Source: Nephrocerus scutellatus (taxonomy: Eukaryota; Arthropoda; Insecta; Diptera; Pipunculidae). Taken from it: a stretch of DNA of 64,000 nucleotides. The notes under the pieces are model-generated. The model was not told the DNA's origin, ran no database searches, and saw only the letters and a program-made list of their open reading frames with translations. The translations under genes and the position numbers were made by a program. The stretch lies in contig OX352761.1 in NCBI GenBank assembly GCA_947095585.1, positions 80,169,267 through 80,233,266 of the forward strand. The letters are read 5' to 3'. Shown in pieces: positions 30,338 to 38,550 of this stretch (positions are counted from its first letter, which is position 1; every line of letters starts with the position of its first letter).

Positions 30338-31717
30338 CTAGGACCAGAAAACTACTGCAAAGAGAGAAAGGTTTAGGATTTTCAGCGTTTCTTTTTCACC
30401 TTCGATTAACTGGATCTGTTTCGTATTATTAAGATGTAGTTCCTTCATCAGTTCTAAAGATAGAACTTCTTCAAGTTCGGATGTTTCTGATAGCAAATTT
30501 AGAAGTGGCGGTGCTGCTTTAATGTTGGCTATTTCTTCTGATATAAATTTCTGATTATTTATGGTAATGGTGGTGTTCTTGAATTTGACTATGTATGTTC
30601 CCTGAAGTTCCTTGGTTGTTTCATTTGTTTCCAGTATACCTTTAAAGTCGTTTAGTAGTATGATCCCTGATGCGATTTCTTCGACTTGCGCGACGTGATG
30701 GTTATTCGTTTTACTGCATGTAGCGTTTAAACTCTTAAGTAATCTTGAAATACAATTATCATTACTTATATCTAATATATTAGTTCTTTTACAAAGGGAT
30801 AGTTCTTTTATAGTTTTGCATTTTTTCAATATACCGTATATTAAATCGTCTTTTCTAATAATATTTTCGAATTCTATTTTATTGATGACATTATTTTTCT
30901 TTATTGATTTAACAGTAAATTTTTCATAAATTATATTTTCAGTTTTAGGAATGCTTACAATGTATATTAACTTATTTGCGTTTAATGCTATTTTAACATC
31001 GGCGAATTTTAGAGCCTCTTCTATATTTTCAAAAGGAATATGTGTTTCGTTAATTTTATTCATTATCAAACTTAGTTCTAACTTGGAAAGTATATGTGAG
31101 CTTACAATATTTGATTTTGCTAATTCTATAGCGTAAATTACATTTGTTAATTCTTCTTTTAATATTTTAATTTTGTATTGTAGACTTAATGCTAATTCTA
31201 ATTCAAATGATTTATCTTTTTTAACAAGTTTCAATATTTCATTTGTTATATTTGTTATTTGATTAATTCTATCGCTATACGCTTTATTTATATGAACTTG
31301 ATCGTTATTATTTCTAATTATATCATTAATATTGTTTTCCATTAAAATAAAATCGGAATGATCCGGGTTTCCGGCTATCCACTTCCAAGTGGATCCGATA
31401 AAATCTAGTGATCGTTTCGTTTTGTGAATTTTTATATTATCTATTAAATTCTTGACTTGGGTAAGTTCATGTTTTAGGAGAGGAAATAAGGAGAGGTGTG
31501 TGAAATCATGTTTATAAAATGTGGAGATTATTTCGGATACGAATGTTTCGTATTGGACTATTTCTAGGATGTGGATTATTTTTAAGTCCCCGTTTTGAAT
31601 CCTGGCTTTACCATAGCTTAAAGCAATTATCTGTGAGTTTGTGTAATCAAAAATCTGGATTTCTGCAGAGGCGACAATGGCGAAGAATAATCTGTGGGGA
31701 AATGAAAGAAACGTTTT
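30338..31717 (-). CDS. env: Env-like protein (baculovirus F-type), C-terminal frame break
   Basis: The frame is open from 31717 to 30338, about 460 codons, but its first internal ATG is only at 31342. Errantiviral env is made from a spliced mRNA, and a strong minus-strand acceptor (pyrimidine tract then CACAG) lies at about 31692. It is followed by a hydrophobic signal-peptide-like stretch. A K-T-K-R site is followed by a hydrophobic fusion-peptide-like segment about 90 codons in, as in insect F-type fusion proteins. Helical regions follow. At the C-terminus the frame stops at 30338. A typical membrane anchor and polar tail are seen in an adjacent frame just downstream, so a frameshift near 30365 probably leaves the protein unanchored. 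Confidence 0.8.
   Translation of the reverse strand, partial: KTFLSFPHRLFFAIVASAEIQIFDYTNSQIIALSYGKARIQNGDLKIIHILEIVQYETFVSEIISTFYKHDFTHLSLFPLLKHELTQVKNLIDNIKIHKTKRSLDFIGSTWKWIAGNPDHSDFILMENNINDIIRNNNDQVHINKAYSDRINQITNITNEILKLVKKDKSFELELALSLQYKIKILKEELTNVIYAIELAKSNIVSSHILSKLELSLIMNKINETHIPFENIEEALKFADVKIALNANKLIYIVSIPKTENIIYEKFTVKSIKKNNVINKIEFENIIRKDDLIYGILKKCKTIKELSLCKRTNILDISNDNCISRLLKSLNATCSKTNNHHVAQVEEIASGIILLNDFKGILETNETTKELQGTYIVKFKNTTITINNQKFISEEIANIKAAPPLLNLLSETSELEEVLSLELMKELHLNNTKQIQLIEGEKETLKILNLSLFAVVFWS
31685..31712 (-). promoter_or_regulatory. Probable env splice acceptor
   Basis: Minus strand TTTCTTTCATTTCCCCACAG with the exon starting at about 31691. It lies between the pol stop (31864) and the env open frame. 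The donor should lie in the leader or at the gag start (36293 or above), as in related elements, but it was not pinned down. Confidence 0.6.
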
Positions 31718-31863
31718 TTAGTTCCGAATATTACTTTTGTGGATTGTCCTTCCGGGCGTTGTTATGACCACAGAGGGTTTATTTTCTTGTACGATTTCCT
31801 TCTTGTACCTAACTGTTAACTTGGAACCTTGACGTTTGTTGTGTTTCACATAAATTGTTTGAC

Positions 31864-34857
31864 CTACCTCGTAATTTTTTTCAGGTTGTCTTTTTTGTTG
31901 TGGTATGTTAAATCCTTTTCCTGTTTTGCTCGTAGTCGTTGAATTGTCTCGTGTCTACACTTTTCGAATTGATCAGGATCGGTTGATATGTTTCTGCCAT
32001 AGAAAATCTCGATAGGTTTCCTATTGATAGTGGAGTGAATACTTGAGTTATACTCGTACACTGATCGTTCAAGTAATTCCTCAAAGGAGCGATGCATGCC
32101 ATCTGTTTTTAGGCATCTCATGATTTCGGAGAGGGTTGAATGAAATCTTTCAACCTGGCCATTAACTTCACTCTTATAGGAAGGTGTTTGAAAAACTTTA
32201 ATGTTTAATTGATCTTGCATCATGAAAGTGATGGAGGCAGAGTTGAGAGATTTTTCGTTGTCTATTACGACAAACTTCGGTACTCCGTAAAAGAATAGAA
32301 TGTCTCTAAGAGGTCGTCTTATGTCCTCGATTGCTCTTGATTTTAGTGGTTTCGCCTGTGCGAATTTGGAAAATTTATCAAGGGCCGTAAGAACGAGATT
32401 TCGTTCAGTGGAATATATGTCGATATGTAGAGTATGGCCGGGATACTGTGGAATTGGTGTTGATTTTATAACGGGATTATTGGGATGCCTCTCATACTTG
32501 TTTTCCTTGCAGGTGGTGCATTGGTTATCTATTTTTCTAATGTTGGCACTCATCTTGGGGAAATAGTACCTTTCCAGAATTTGAATTCTATTCTCGTTTG
32601 AATTACGGTGAGCTCTTTTATGGGTTTCTAAAATAATGTTCTCTTGTTCAGACTGTTCCGTTATATCTTCGACTTCGACTCTGGTGAATCTAATTCTGTA
32701 ATTGCTAAAGTAAAGTGGATATATTTCTTGGATTAAGCCCATGACTTCCTCTGAAGTCATTATTCCGTTAAGGACTGTTGGGTTAAGAAATCTCTTGAAA
32801 ATTCCGATTAGATTTTCCTTATTGTAAGATGGTTCAATTAAAATATGTCTCCTAAACCTGGGGAAAGGTGTTTTAAAATCGTGTCGGGATATATTACCTA
32901 TCTTTAAGATGAGCTGGTTTCTAAATACATTTATTGGTGTCTCTACCGAAGGAATAAGATTATGTGATGAGCTTTCATCACTGTGCTGTGTGGCTGTTAG
33001 AGAATTTATAGCGGAGTCGCGTGGGGGTCTAGACAAAGCGTCTGCCACGACGTTAGTTTTTCCGGGTTTATAGATGATTTCATGATTGTATTCTTCCAAG
33101 ATGGCTTTCCATCTTTTCATTTTAGCGTTATTATTTTTATTGCTAAGAGCATAAGTTAAAGGCTGGTGATCTGTGAGGATTTTTACTTTGCGTGATCCGT
33201 AAAGGAAGTTCCGAAGAGAATGCAATGCCCAAATAATAGCAAGCATTTCTTTCTCGTTAGTAGCATATGATTCCTCTGTTTTATTTAATGTTCGAGAAAT
33301 AAATGTAATAGGTTTCCCATTTTGTTCCAAAACTGCTCCAATGGCGTAATTGGAGGCGTCTGTAGTAAGATAGAACTCTTTCGTAAAATCTGGGTATGCT
33401 AATAAAAGATCGCTTGAAACCAGTGAATTTTTAAGCTTGTTAAATGCTTCGAGAGCCTCGTCATTGAGTTGGATAGTTGTTTTACTAGATGCGTTTTTGG
33501 AGATACGACCTCCTTCCCCTCTTAAAAGAGAAGTTAGGGGCTTTGCCAAACTGGCATAACCTTTAATAAAACGACGATAATAACCTGAGAGTCCAAGGAA
33601 GGATCGAAGATCTTTAAGGGTCTTTGGACATGGAAAATTTGCGATTGCATCAACTTTCGCCGGATTGGTTTTAATACCATTTGAAGAAATAATGAATCCT
33701 AAGAATTCAACTTCATTTTTTAGGAATGAGCACTTATCCAGTTGAACTTTCAAATTTGCTTTTTCTAAGGTTTCGAAATTTTTTTTGAGATTCTTAAAGT
33801 GTGTGTCTTCGTCTTTACTGAAGATGACGATATCGTCTATATAAACGTAACATATTTTTCCAATGAGTTCGCGTAATATATCATCAAGTGCCCTTTGAAA
33901 TATTGAAGGAGCATTCTTTAAGCCGAATGGCAGCCTGGTAAACTCATATTTCCCGTTGTTTACAGAAAATGCCGTTTTTTCAATATCTGCCTCCCTAAGC
34001 GGTATTTGATGGAATCCGCTCTTAAGGTCTATGACCGAAAACCATTTACTTTGACCCAATTGAGATAACACCTCGTTTATCTCAGGAATAGGATATTTGT
34101 CCGAAATCGTTAGAGCATTCAGTTTGCGGTAATCTATAACCATTCTATATTTTTTCTTATTTGATGAGTCGGCTTTTTTAGGCACTATCCATACAGGCGA
34201 ATTGTATGGGGACCGTGAAGGTCTAATGATGCCATCATTAAGTAGTTGCCTGACCTGTTGTTCTACCTCATCCTTGAGGGCCATAGGATAGGGGTAATAT
34301 TTTGAATAGATTGGGATATCTGAGGTTGTACGAATATCACCTTTTACAACAGTGGTAAAGGTAAGTTTTTCGTCAGGTTCGGTAAATAGGTTTGGCACAT
34401 TTCTTATAACATCGTTAATTCTGTTTCTTTGAAGTGTATTTAAATGATCTAGTTTAGTCTCTATTTTGTTTACCGCCATATAAGCGTGTTGTTTAATTCT
34501 AATTTTTACCTTGTCTTTAATGACCATATAACTGTCCCGCGTAAAAATTATTGCTGAGAGCTCTTTTAAGCTATCATTTCCTAAAATGGCATGAAACGAT
34601 TTGAGAGAGGGTAGTATAAAAAATTTAACATCAGTATCTTTTAGGCCAAATAGATTAACCATTGTAAAGTGGCTAATCTTAACATTTCCACCTATAGAAT
34701 TTGCATAAAAAGGTTGTGCATTTGGTAAAGGATTTGAAACAAGGTCTGCTTTTATGTAATTTTTATTGGATCCGGTATCTATCAGAATTCTTAATAATTG
34801 TCCGTTCTTCGTTCTGCACTCAAAGTAGGGCAGCGAAGAACAATCTAGTCTAAAAAA
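31864..34857 (-). CDS. pol: Pol of the errantivirus-like element
   Basis: Entered from gag by -1 frameshift at 34851-34857 and uninterrupted to 31864. Protease comes first, with L-I-D-T-G-S-N just inside the frame. Counting from the internal Met at 34662 (932 codons to the stop), RT has V-W-I-V-P-K-K near 160, F-S-V-I-D-L-K-S-G near 210 and the catalytic Y-I-D-D near 275. RNase H is near 400-545 with T-T-D-A-S-N-Y-A-I. Integrase is near 650-900, with the H-H-C-C finger (H-K-R-A-H and C-T-T-C), the D-D-E core (H-I-D-I-Y, V-I-D-N-E, N-G-Q-V-E-R-F-H) and a basic tail. All catalytic residues checked are present, so the enzyme could be active. Confidence 0.93.
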   Translation of the reverse strand, partial: FFRLDCSSLPYFECRTKNGQLLRILIDTGSNKNYIKADLVSNPLPNAQPFYANSIGGNVKISHFTMVNLFGLKDTDVKFFILPSLKSFHAILGNDSLKELSAIIFTRDSYMVIKDKVKIRIKQHAYMAVNKIETKLDHLNTLQRNRINDVIRNVPNLFTEPDEKLTFTTVVKGDIRTTSDIPIYSKYYPYPMALKDEVEQQVRQLLNDGIIRPSRSPYNSPVWIVPKKADSSNKKKYRMVIDYRKLNALTISDKYPIPEINEVLSQLGQSKWFSVIDLKSGFHQIPLREADIEKTAFSVNNGKYEFTRLPFGLKNAPSIFQRALDDILRELIGKICYVYIDDIVIFSKDEDTHFKNLKKNFETLEKANLKVQLDKCSFLKNEVEFLGFIISSNGIKTNPAKVDAIANFPCPKTLKDLRSFLGLSGYYRRFIKGYASLAKPLTSLLRGEGGRISKNASSKTTIQLNDEALEAFNKLKNSLVSSDLLLAYPDFTKEFYLTTDASNYAIGAVLEQNGKPITFISRTLNKTEESYATNEKEMLAIIWALHSLRNFLYGSRKVKILTDHQPLTYALSNKNNNAKMKRWKAILEEYNHEIIYKPGKTNVVADALSRPPRDSAINSLTATQHSDESSSHNLIPSVETPINVFRNQLILKIGNISRHDFKTPFPRFRRHILIEPSYNKENLIGIFKRFLNPTVLNGIMTSEEVMGLIQEIYPLYFSNYRIRFTRVEVEDITEQSEQENIILETHKRAHRNSNENRIQILERYYFPKMSANIRKIDNQCTTCKENKYERHPNNPVIKSTPIPQYPGHTLHIDIYSTERNLVLTALDKFSKFAQAKPLKSRAIEDIRRPLRDILFFYGVPKFVVIDNEKSLNSASITFMMQDQLNIKVFQTPSYKSEVNGQVERFHSTLSEIMRCLKTDGMHRSFEELLERSVYEYNSSIHSTINRKPIEIFYGRNISTDPDQFEKCRHETIQRLRAKQEKDLTYHNKKDNLKKITR

Positions 34858-36293
34858 TGTATATCTGTAAAGTCCAAAATTTCTTTTTCTTCATTCCGGA
34901 ACTCTTCATATCCTTCAACGTAATCTGCGAACGGTTGTTCGATTTGGTCTATTTCTGAGTCAAGTTGCTGTTCGTAACTTACTACGTCTTGTTCTTGTGG
35001 TTCAATGTGGAAATTTCGTTGGTACTTCATAGGTCTGGGTTGTTGTGGCTCGACTGGAGGTCTTTTACCAAACATTGGGTTTGGAGCTGGTCTGTTCATG
35101 TAGTTTACTCCCTTTGATCGCATGCTTTGGTCTACGTCCATCGGTTCTGGTCTGGGTTGCGGCTTCGGCGCAGTGGGACGCGCCGGTATTGGAATATTAT
35201 TTTGACCTTGATATCGTGAGTAATTCTGGTTAAACTGTTGTTGTCTATAAGCGTTTTGATTTGCAGGGAAATTAGAATTAAAATTGTGCGGTCTGTGACG
35301 GTTTAGATTGGTATATTGATTGAAATTGAATGGTTGGGGTAGGTACGTTAGCTGAGGATAAAAATCTTGTCTATTTTTTTGAGTATTACCATAGTTCATG
35401 TTTCTTCGAAGAGGCGTTTGTGGTTGATTAACTACTGCACGTGTTGGGCCGTTATGCGTGATTGCATATTGGGTACGGAAATTCTGGTTCTCCAGTTTAA
35501 AACATAGGTGTAGCGCTTGTGGAAGATCTGTAGGTTCTCTCATGCCAAGTAATCTTGGTAGATCACCTTTCAAGCCTCGTATAAACGTATCGAGGGCTTT
35601 GTCGCGATATGTTTGTGTTAGCAAGGATAAGGACTCGCTGCTAACATCCATGGATCCTAACTTATTTAATATGAGGGATAGATGAGCATAGACTTGGTGA
35701 TAAAATTCTTGCACGGTGTGATTCCCTTGAACTAATGAAAACATTTGATATTCTAATGTGGACAAATCGCGCTTGTCCGCATAATGCATTGTAAGGCATC
35801 GTGAGATGCACTTCCAATCTAATGGGGTATTATATGATTCTAATACCACATCGGCTTGACCAACTATTTTATTTCTTATAACACTCAAAATACCATAATA
35901 CTTTGGTGTACCTCTAATTGTTTCGTATAATTGTAAAATACGATCAACATTTTTTTTCCTGGAATTAAATTCACCTGGTTGACCTGTAAAGTCTTTAAGG
36001 CTTCGTACTACGTCAGGTATTTTGTCAAGTTCGTTTAGGTTTGCACGGAATTCGGGGTTAATAATTTGGTCTGTACCACTAAAGCCATCAGAATTGGGGC
36101 TAATTATTGACTGAACCCATTGTCGACCTTCACTTTGAAGGACACGACTCACTATGCCGGTTACCAGATTATTTAATGCTTCGCTTGTAATTACCTCGCG
36201 AGCATTAGGATTGGGAGGATTTGGTGGATTTTGGGGATTCGGAGCAATGTCTGGATTAAGGATTGGTGGTCGGATGAGAGGTGGGTTTGCCAT
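34845..36293 (-). CDS. gag: Gag of the errantivirus-like element
   Basis: 482 codons from ATG 36293. It has a proline-rich N-terminus (N-P-P-N-P-P-N-P), then a capsid-like helical region with A-D-K-R-D-L-S-T-L-E-Y-Q-M and F-I-R-G-L-K-G-D-L-P-R-L-L. A Q/N/P/R-rich nucleocapsid-like tail follows, and an acidic end. No CCHC knuckle is present; basic and asparagine-rich tails replace it in this group. The frame is intact. It ends in TAG directly after the frameshift site. Confidence 0.92.
   Translation of the reverse strand: MANPPLIRPPILNPDIAPNPQNPPNPPNPNAREVITSEALNNLVTGIVSRVLQSEGRQWVQSIISPNSDGFSGTDQIINPEFRANLNELDKIPDVVRSLKDFTGQPGEFNSRKKNVDRILQLYETIRGTPKYYGILSVIRNKIVGQADVVLESYNTPLDWKCISRCLTMHYADKRDLSTLEYQMFSLVQGNHTVQEFYHQVYAHLSLILNKLGSMDVSSESLSLLTQTYRDKALDTFIRGLKGDLPRLLGMREPTDLPQALHLCFKLENQNFRTQYAITHNGPTRAVVNQPQTPLRRNMNYGNTQKNRQDFYPQLTYLPQPFNFNQYTNLNRHRPHNFNSNFPANQNAYRQQQFNQNYSRYQGQNNIPIPARPTAPKPQPRPEPMDVDQSMRSKGVNYMNRPAPNPMFGKRPPVEPQQPRPMKYQRNFHIEPQEQDVVSYEQQLDSEIDQIEQPFADYVEGYEEFRNEEKEILDFTDIHFLD
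34851..34857 (-). promoter_or_regulatory. Gag-pol -1 ribosomal frameshift heptamer
   Basis: Minus strand T TTT TTA in exactly the gag phase (codons CAT TTT TTA GAC TAG), two codons before the gag stop at 34845. A one-base backward slip enters the open pol frame. This is a canonical X-XXY-YYZ slippery site. Confidence 0.8.
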
Positions 36294-36892
36294 GATTTTA
36301 AAAATAAATTTAAGAACTTGGGTGTACCTTTTTTATAAATATTAGCGTTTAGAATCTTAGGAGATGTTTAATAACTCACTTGTTTAAAAAAAAAAATTAT
36401 TGGTTTAAAAACTCTCTTAATCGATATAAATTTTTTTTATATTAATTTAGATATGGATAAGTTTTAATGCTCACTCACTTATTTAATAGATATTAATAGA
36501 TATTTCTTTAGAATTTAGAACGCGATTGCTCTTTTAAAATTGCAAAAAAAATTTGTTATTAAATGAAAATTATGTTATCGTTTATAAATATATATGAAAT
36601 TGAAATTTTAAATTTTTATTTATTCTTACTCTAAGCACTTGTTTCTTACACTAGTGCGGTTCGTTGCATCCTGGAGCGGCTGTCAAAATTTGATTGACTC
36701 CTTTTCCTCTGGTTCTTTTATTACGAATCAGCTACTGGGGGGCCTCTTTTCTCCTAGGTCGGTTTTTTCGATTATTGTGTTTTAAATTCGCAGTTTAAAC
36801 ACACTATATTTTTGAGATGATTGAATTCACTGTTCAAAACACACTTTTTATTTTTACCCGTGAACACAAATTTAGTATTGACTTTTACACGG
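36294..36892 (-). other. 5' untranslated leader of the errantivirus-like element
   Basis: About 600 bp between PBS and gag start with no long open frame, AT-rich toward gag and with purine-rich parts near 36660-36780. It is expected to hold the packaging signal and possibly the env splice donor; neither was identified. Confidence 0.7.
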
Positions 36893-36910
36893 GTCCCTGC
36901 TCGGGCGCCA
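36893..36910 (-). other. Primer-binding site, tRNA-Lys(UUU) type
   Basis: TGGCGCCCGAGCAGGGAC on the minus strand, its first T being the last base of the 5' LTR. The known complement of the tRNA-Lys(UUU) 3' end is the same with one difference (A for G at position 11). Confidence 0.8.
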
Positions 36911-37310
36911 GTTAATTTTATACTACAAAGTTTGGTTTAAAAAAAATAACTTTATTTTATTCTCACTAAGGCAACTGTATTATTATATTATTTAATCAAT
37001 AGAACTCAATACTATAAATAGTCGACTGAACTTGATACTAAGAGCTTAACTAGGCAACTGAACAATCATACAACTTAAGAGCTAGTATTTATAATGGGAG
37101 AAACTGTGTGGACAGATGGGATGCGGATGAAGGCCAGACGCTTGGTCATCAAATGTTCATATGTGATGCGGATGAAGGCCAGACGCTTGGTCATCAAATG
37201 TTTATGTCTGCCGCGGATGTTTACGTCTGCTGCGGATTCAGTTCGGATAATTTGTGGCTGGATACAAAGTTATTTGATACAAAGTGATGATTAGGTTTCG
37301 TTTGTTAACT
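36910..37310 (-). repeat. Errantivirus-like element 5' LTR
   Basis: 401 bp, matching 29741-30141 with one difference seen (cttgatac here, cttgatat there). TATAAATA is at 37086-37093 on the minus strand, so transcription would start near 37060 and run left into gag. Confidence 0.93.
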
Positions 37311-38271
37311 TATACAATTCTTCACTGGGACGTATGCCAAAACTTTGTTGGGTCCCAGGATTATATCTATATCTTTTATTTGATATTCCTTGTCCTCGAA
37401 ACTGTTACATATTTTTAGCTCAGTTATTTTATTTCCATGCTTTGGTGGCTTGAGTAGCTCAGTAATTATACGATTATTTTCTTCTGCTTCTGTTTCCTGT
37501 CTGTCCGTTAGATTTTTCTGTATTGACTTCTCTGCTTGTGTTTTAGATCTTGTTATGACACATACGTGTAGTTCTTTAAGTTGGTCAGAATCCCATTTAA
37601 AGCGACTTAAAGCGTCAGCTGTGCATGTATCTTTTCCGGGTGTAAATTTCAATGTGAAAATTATATTCTTCTAGTAGCAGTCTGAATTTTGTTAATCTAC
37701 TTGGGGGTTCTTTAAGGGAAAAAAGGTAAACTAATGGTCTGTTATAATTTTGAATTTCCGTCCAAACAAATATGGTCGGTAGTGTTTTATCGCCCATACT
37801 ATTGCCAGCAACTTTTTTTCGATAGTGCTATAATTCTTCTCGGCACTACTCAGATTTTTACTCGCATAAGCAATTGGAAATTGGACAATCAGCACCTAGT
37901 GCAAAACATGAGGCGTCTGTCCGTAAAATGAATTCTTTGTCGAAATTTGGGAATTGTAAAATTTGGGGACTAGTAAGGATTGTTTTAAGAAGCTGAAAAT
38001 ATTTTTTACAGTTTTGATTAAAATTTAATTCTCCGTTTTCTAAGTAATTAGCGATTGTTACGAATCTTCTTACATCGTCTGCATTTGTTGGGGTAGGATA
38101 ATTGCTCATTGCTGCGGATTTTGTCGGATCTGGGTGAATTTCCTTTTCGGAAATAATGTGCCCTAGACACAATACTTCTTTTCGTAGGAAGGCACACTTT
38201 CCTGGATGAATTTTTAGGTTTACTTCCCTAAGTCGTTTGAACACGTCTATCAGATTTTTGTTATGATCTAT
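37311..38271 (-). pseudogene. pol: Host gypsy RT C-terminus and RNase H
   Basis: From 38271 leftward: the RT thumb region with L-R-E-V-N-L-K-I-H-P-G-K-C and F-L-R-K-E-V, then R-R-F-V-T-I-A-N-Y and the RNase H start L-R-T-D-A-S. After a frame break near 37860 come an RNase H remnant and F-T-P-G-K-D-T-C-T-A-D-A-L-S-R-F (37650). The linker toward integrase runs to 37311. The frame at both ends continues across the neighbouring insertions once one copy of each target repeat is removed. Confidence 0.85.
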
Positions 38272-38401
38272 TGTTGTTAAGCTATGAACGCACTCCATAT
38301 TGTCATCTGTCATTACTATTATATTGAAATATATTCTTTCTGTTTGATTGTATCACTTGTAAAGGCAACATCGTTTTCTTTTCAACCTCGCTCTGCTAAT
38401 A
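38272..38401 (+). repeat. Copia-1 5' LTR
   Basis: 130 bp, TGTTGTTAAGC to CTCTGCTAATA, short for a copia LTR. The right edge is fixed by the PBS at 38402 and the left edge by TCTAT. Confidence 0.9.
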
Positions 38402-38417
38402 GGTTATGGGCCCAGTC
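38402..38417 (+). other. Copia-1 primer-binding site
   Basis: GGTTATGGGCCCAGTC, complementary to the anticodon-stem region of initiator tRNA-Met, as known for Drosophila copia. It immediately follows the LTR. Confidence 0.9.
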
Positions 38418-38550
38418 CCAAGTTAATTAAATCTGAAATCATCGCGAATATATTAAATTATAAATACATTTGTTGTATACAATTAAATAGTTAATTGTTT
38501 AATCAAGTCACTGGACTTTGAATTTAATCGCAATTCAGATTGATTTTACA

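Larger units (their letters stand above)
29741..37310 (-). mobile_element. Errantivirus-like LTR element with gag, pol and env
   Basis: 7570 bp, flanked by TATA on both sides (29737-29740 and 37311-37314). LTRs of 401 bp begin AGTTAATTTTATAC in plus reading and end GTTTGTTAACT. They differ at one position that I can find. The order on the minus strand is LTR, tRNA-Lys-type PBS, leader, gag, -1 frameshift site, pol, env, polypurine tract, LTR. TATA target choice and AGTTAA...TTAACT ends are known features of the 17.6/297/gypsy group. It is young and nearly complete; the one break noticed is at the env 3' end. Confidence 0.93.

Noticed and set aside
31519..31767. Plus-strand frames inside the errantivirus-like pol-env region
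   Set aside because: They are shadows of minus-strand coding sequence without matching domains.
38272..38401. A longer copia-1 LTR than 130 bp
   Set aside because: The PBS follows at once on the right, TCTAT lies at once on the left, and sequence similarity between the two ends stops at the same bases.
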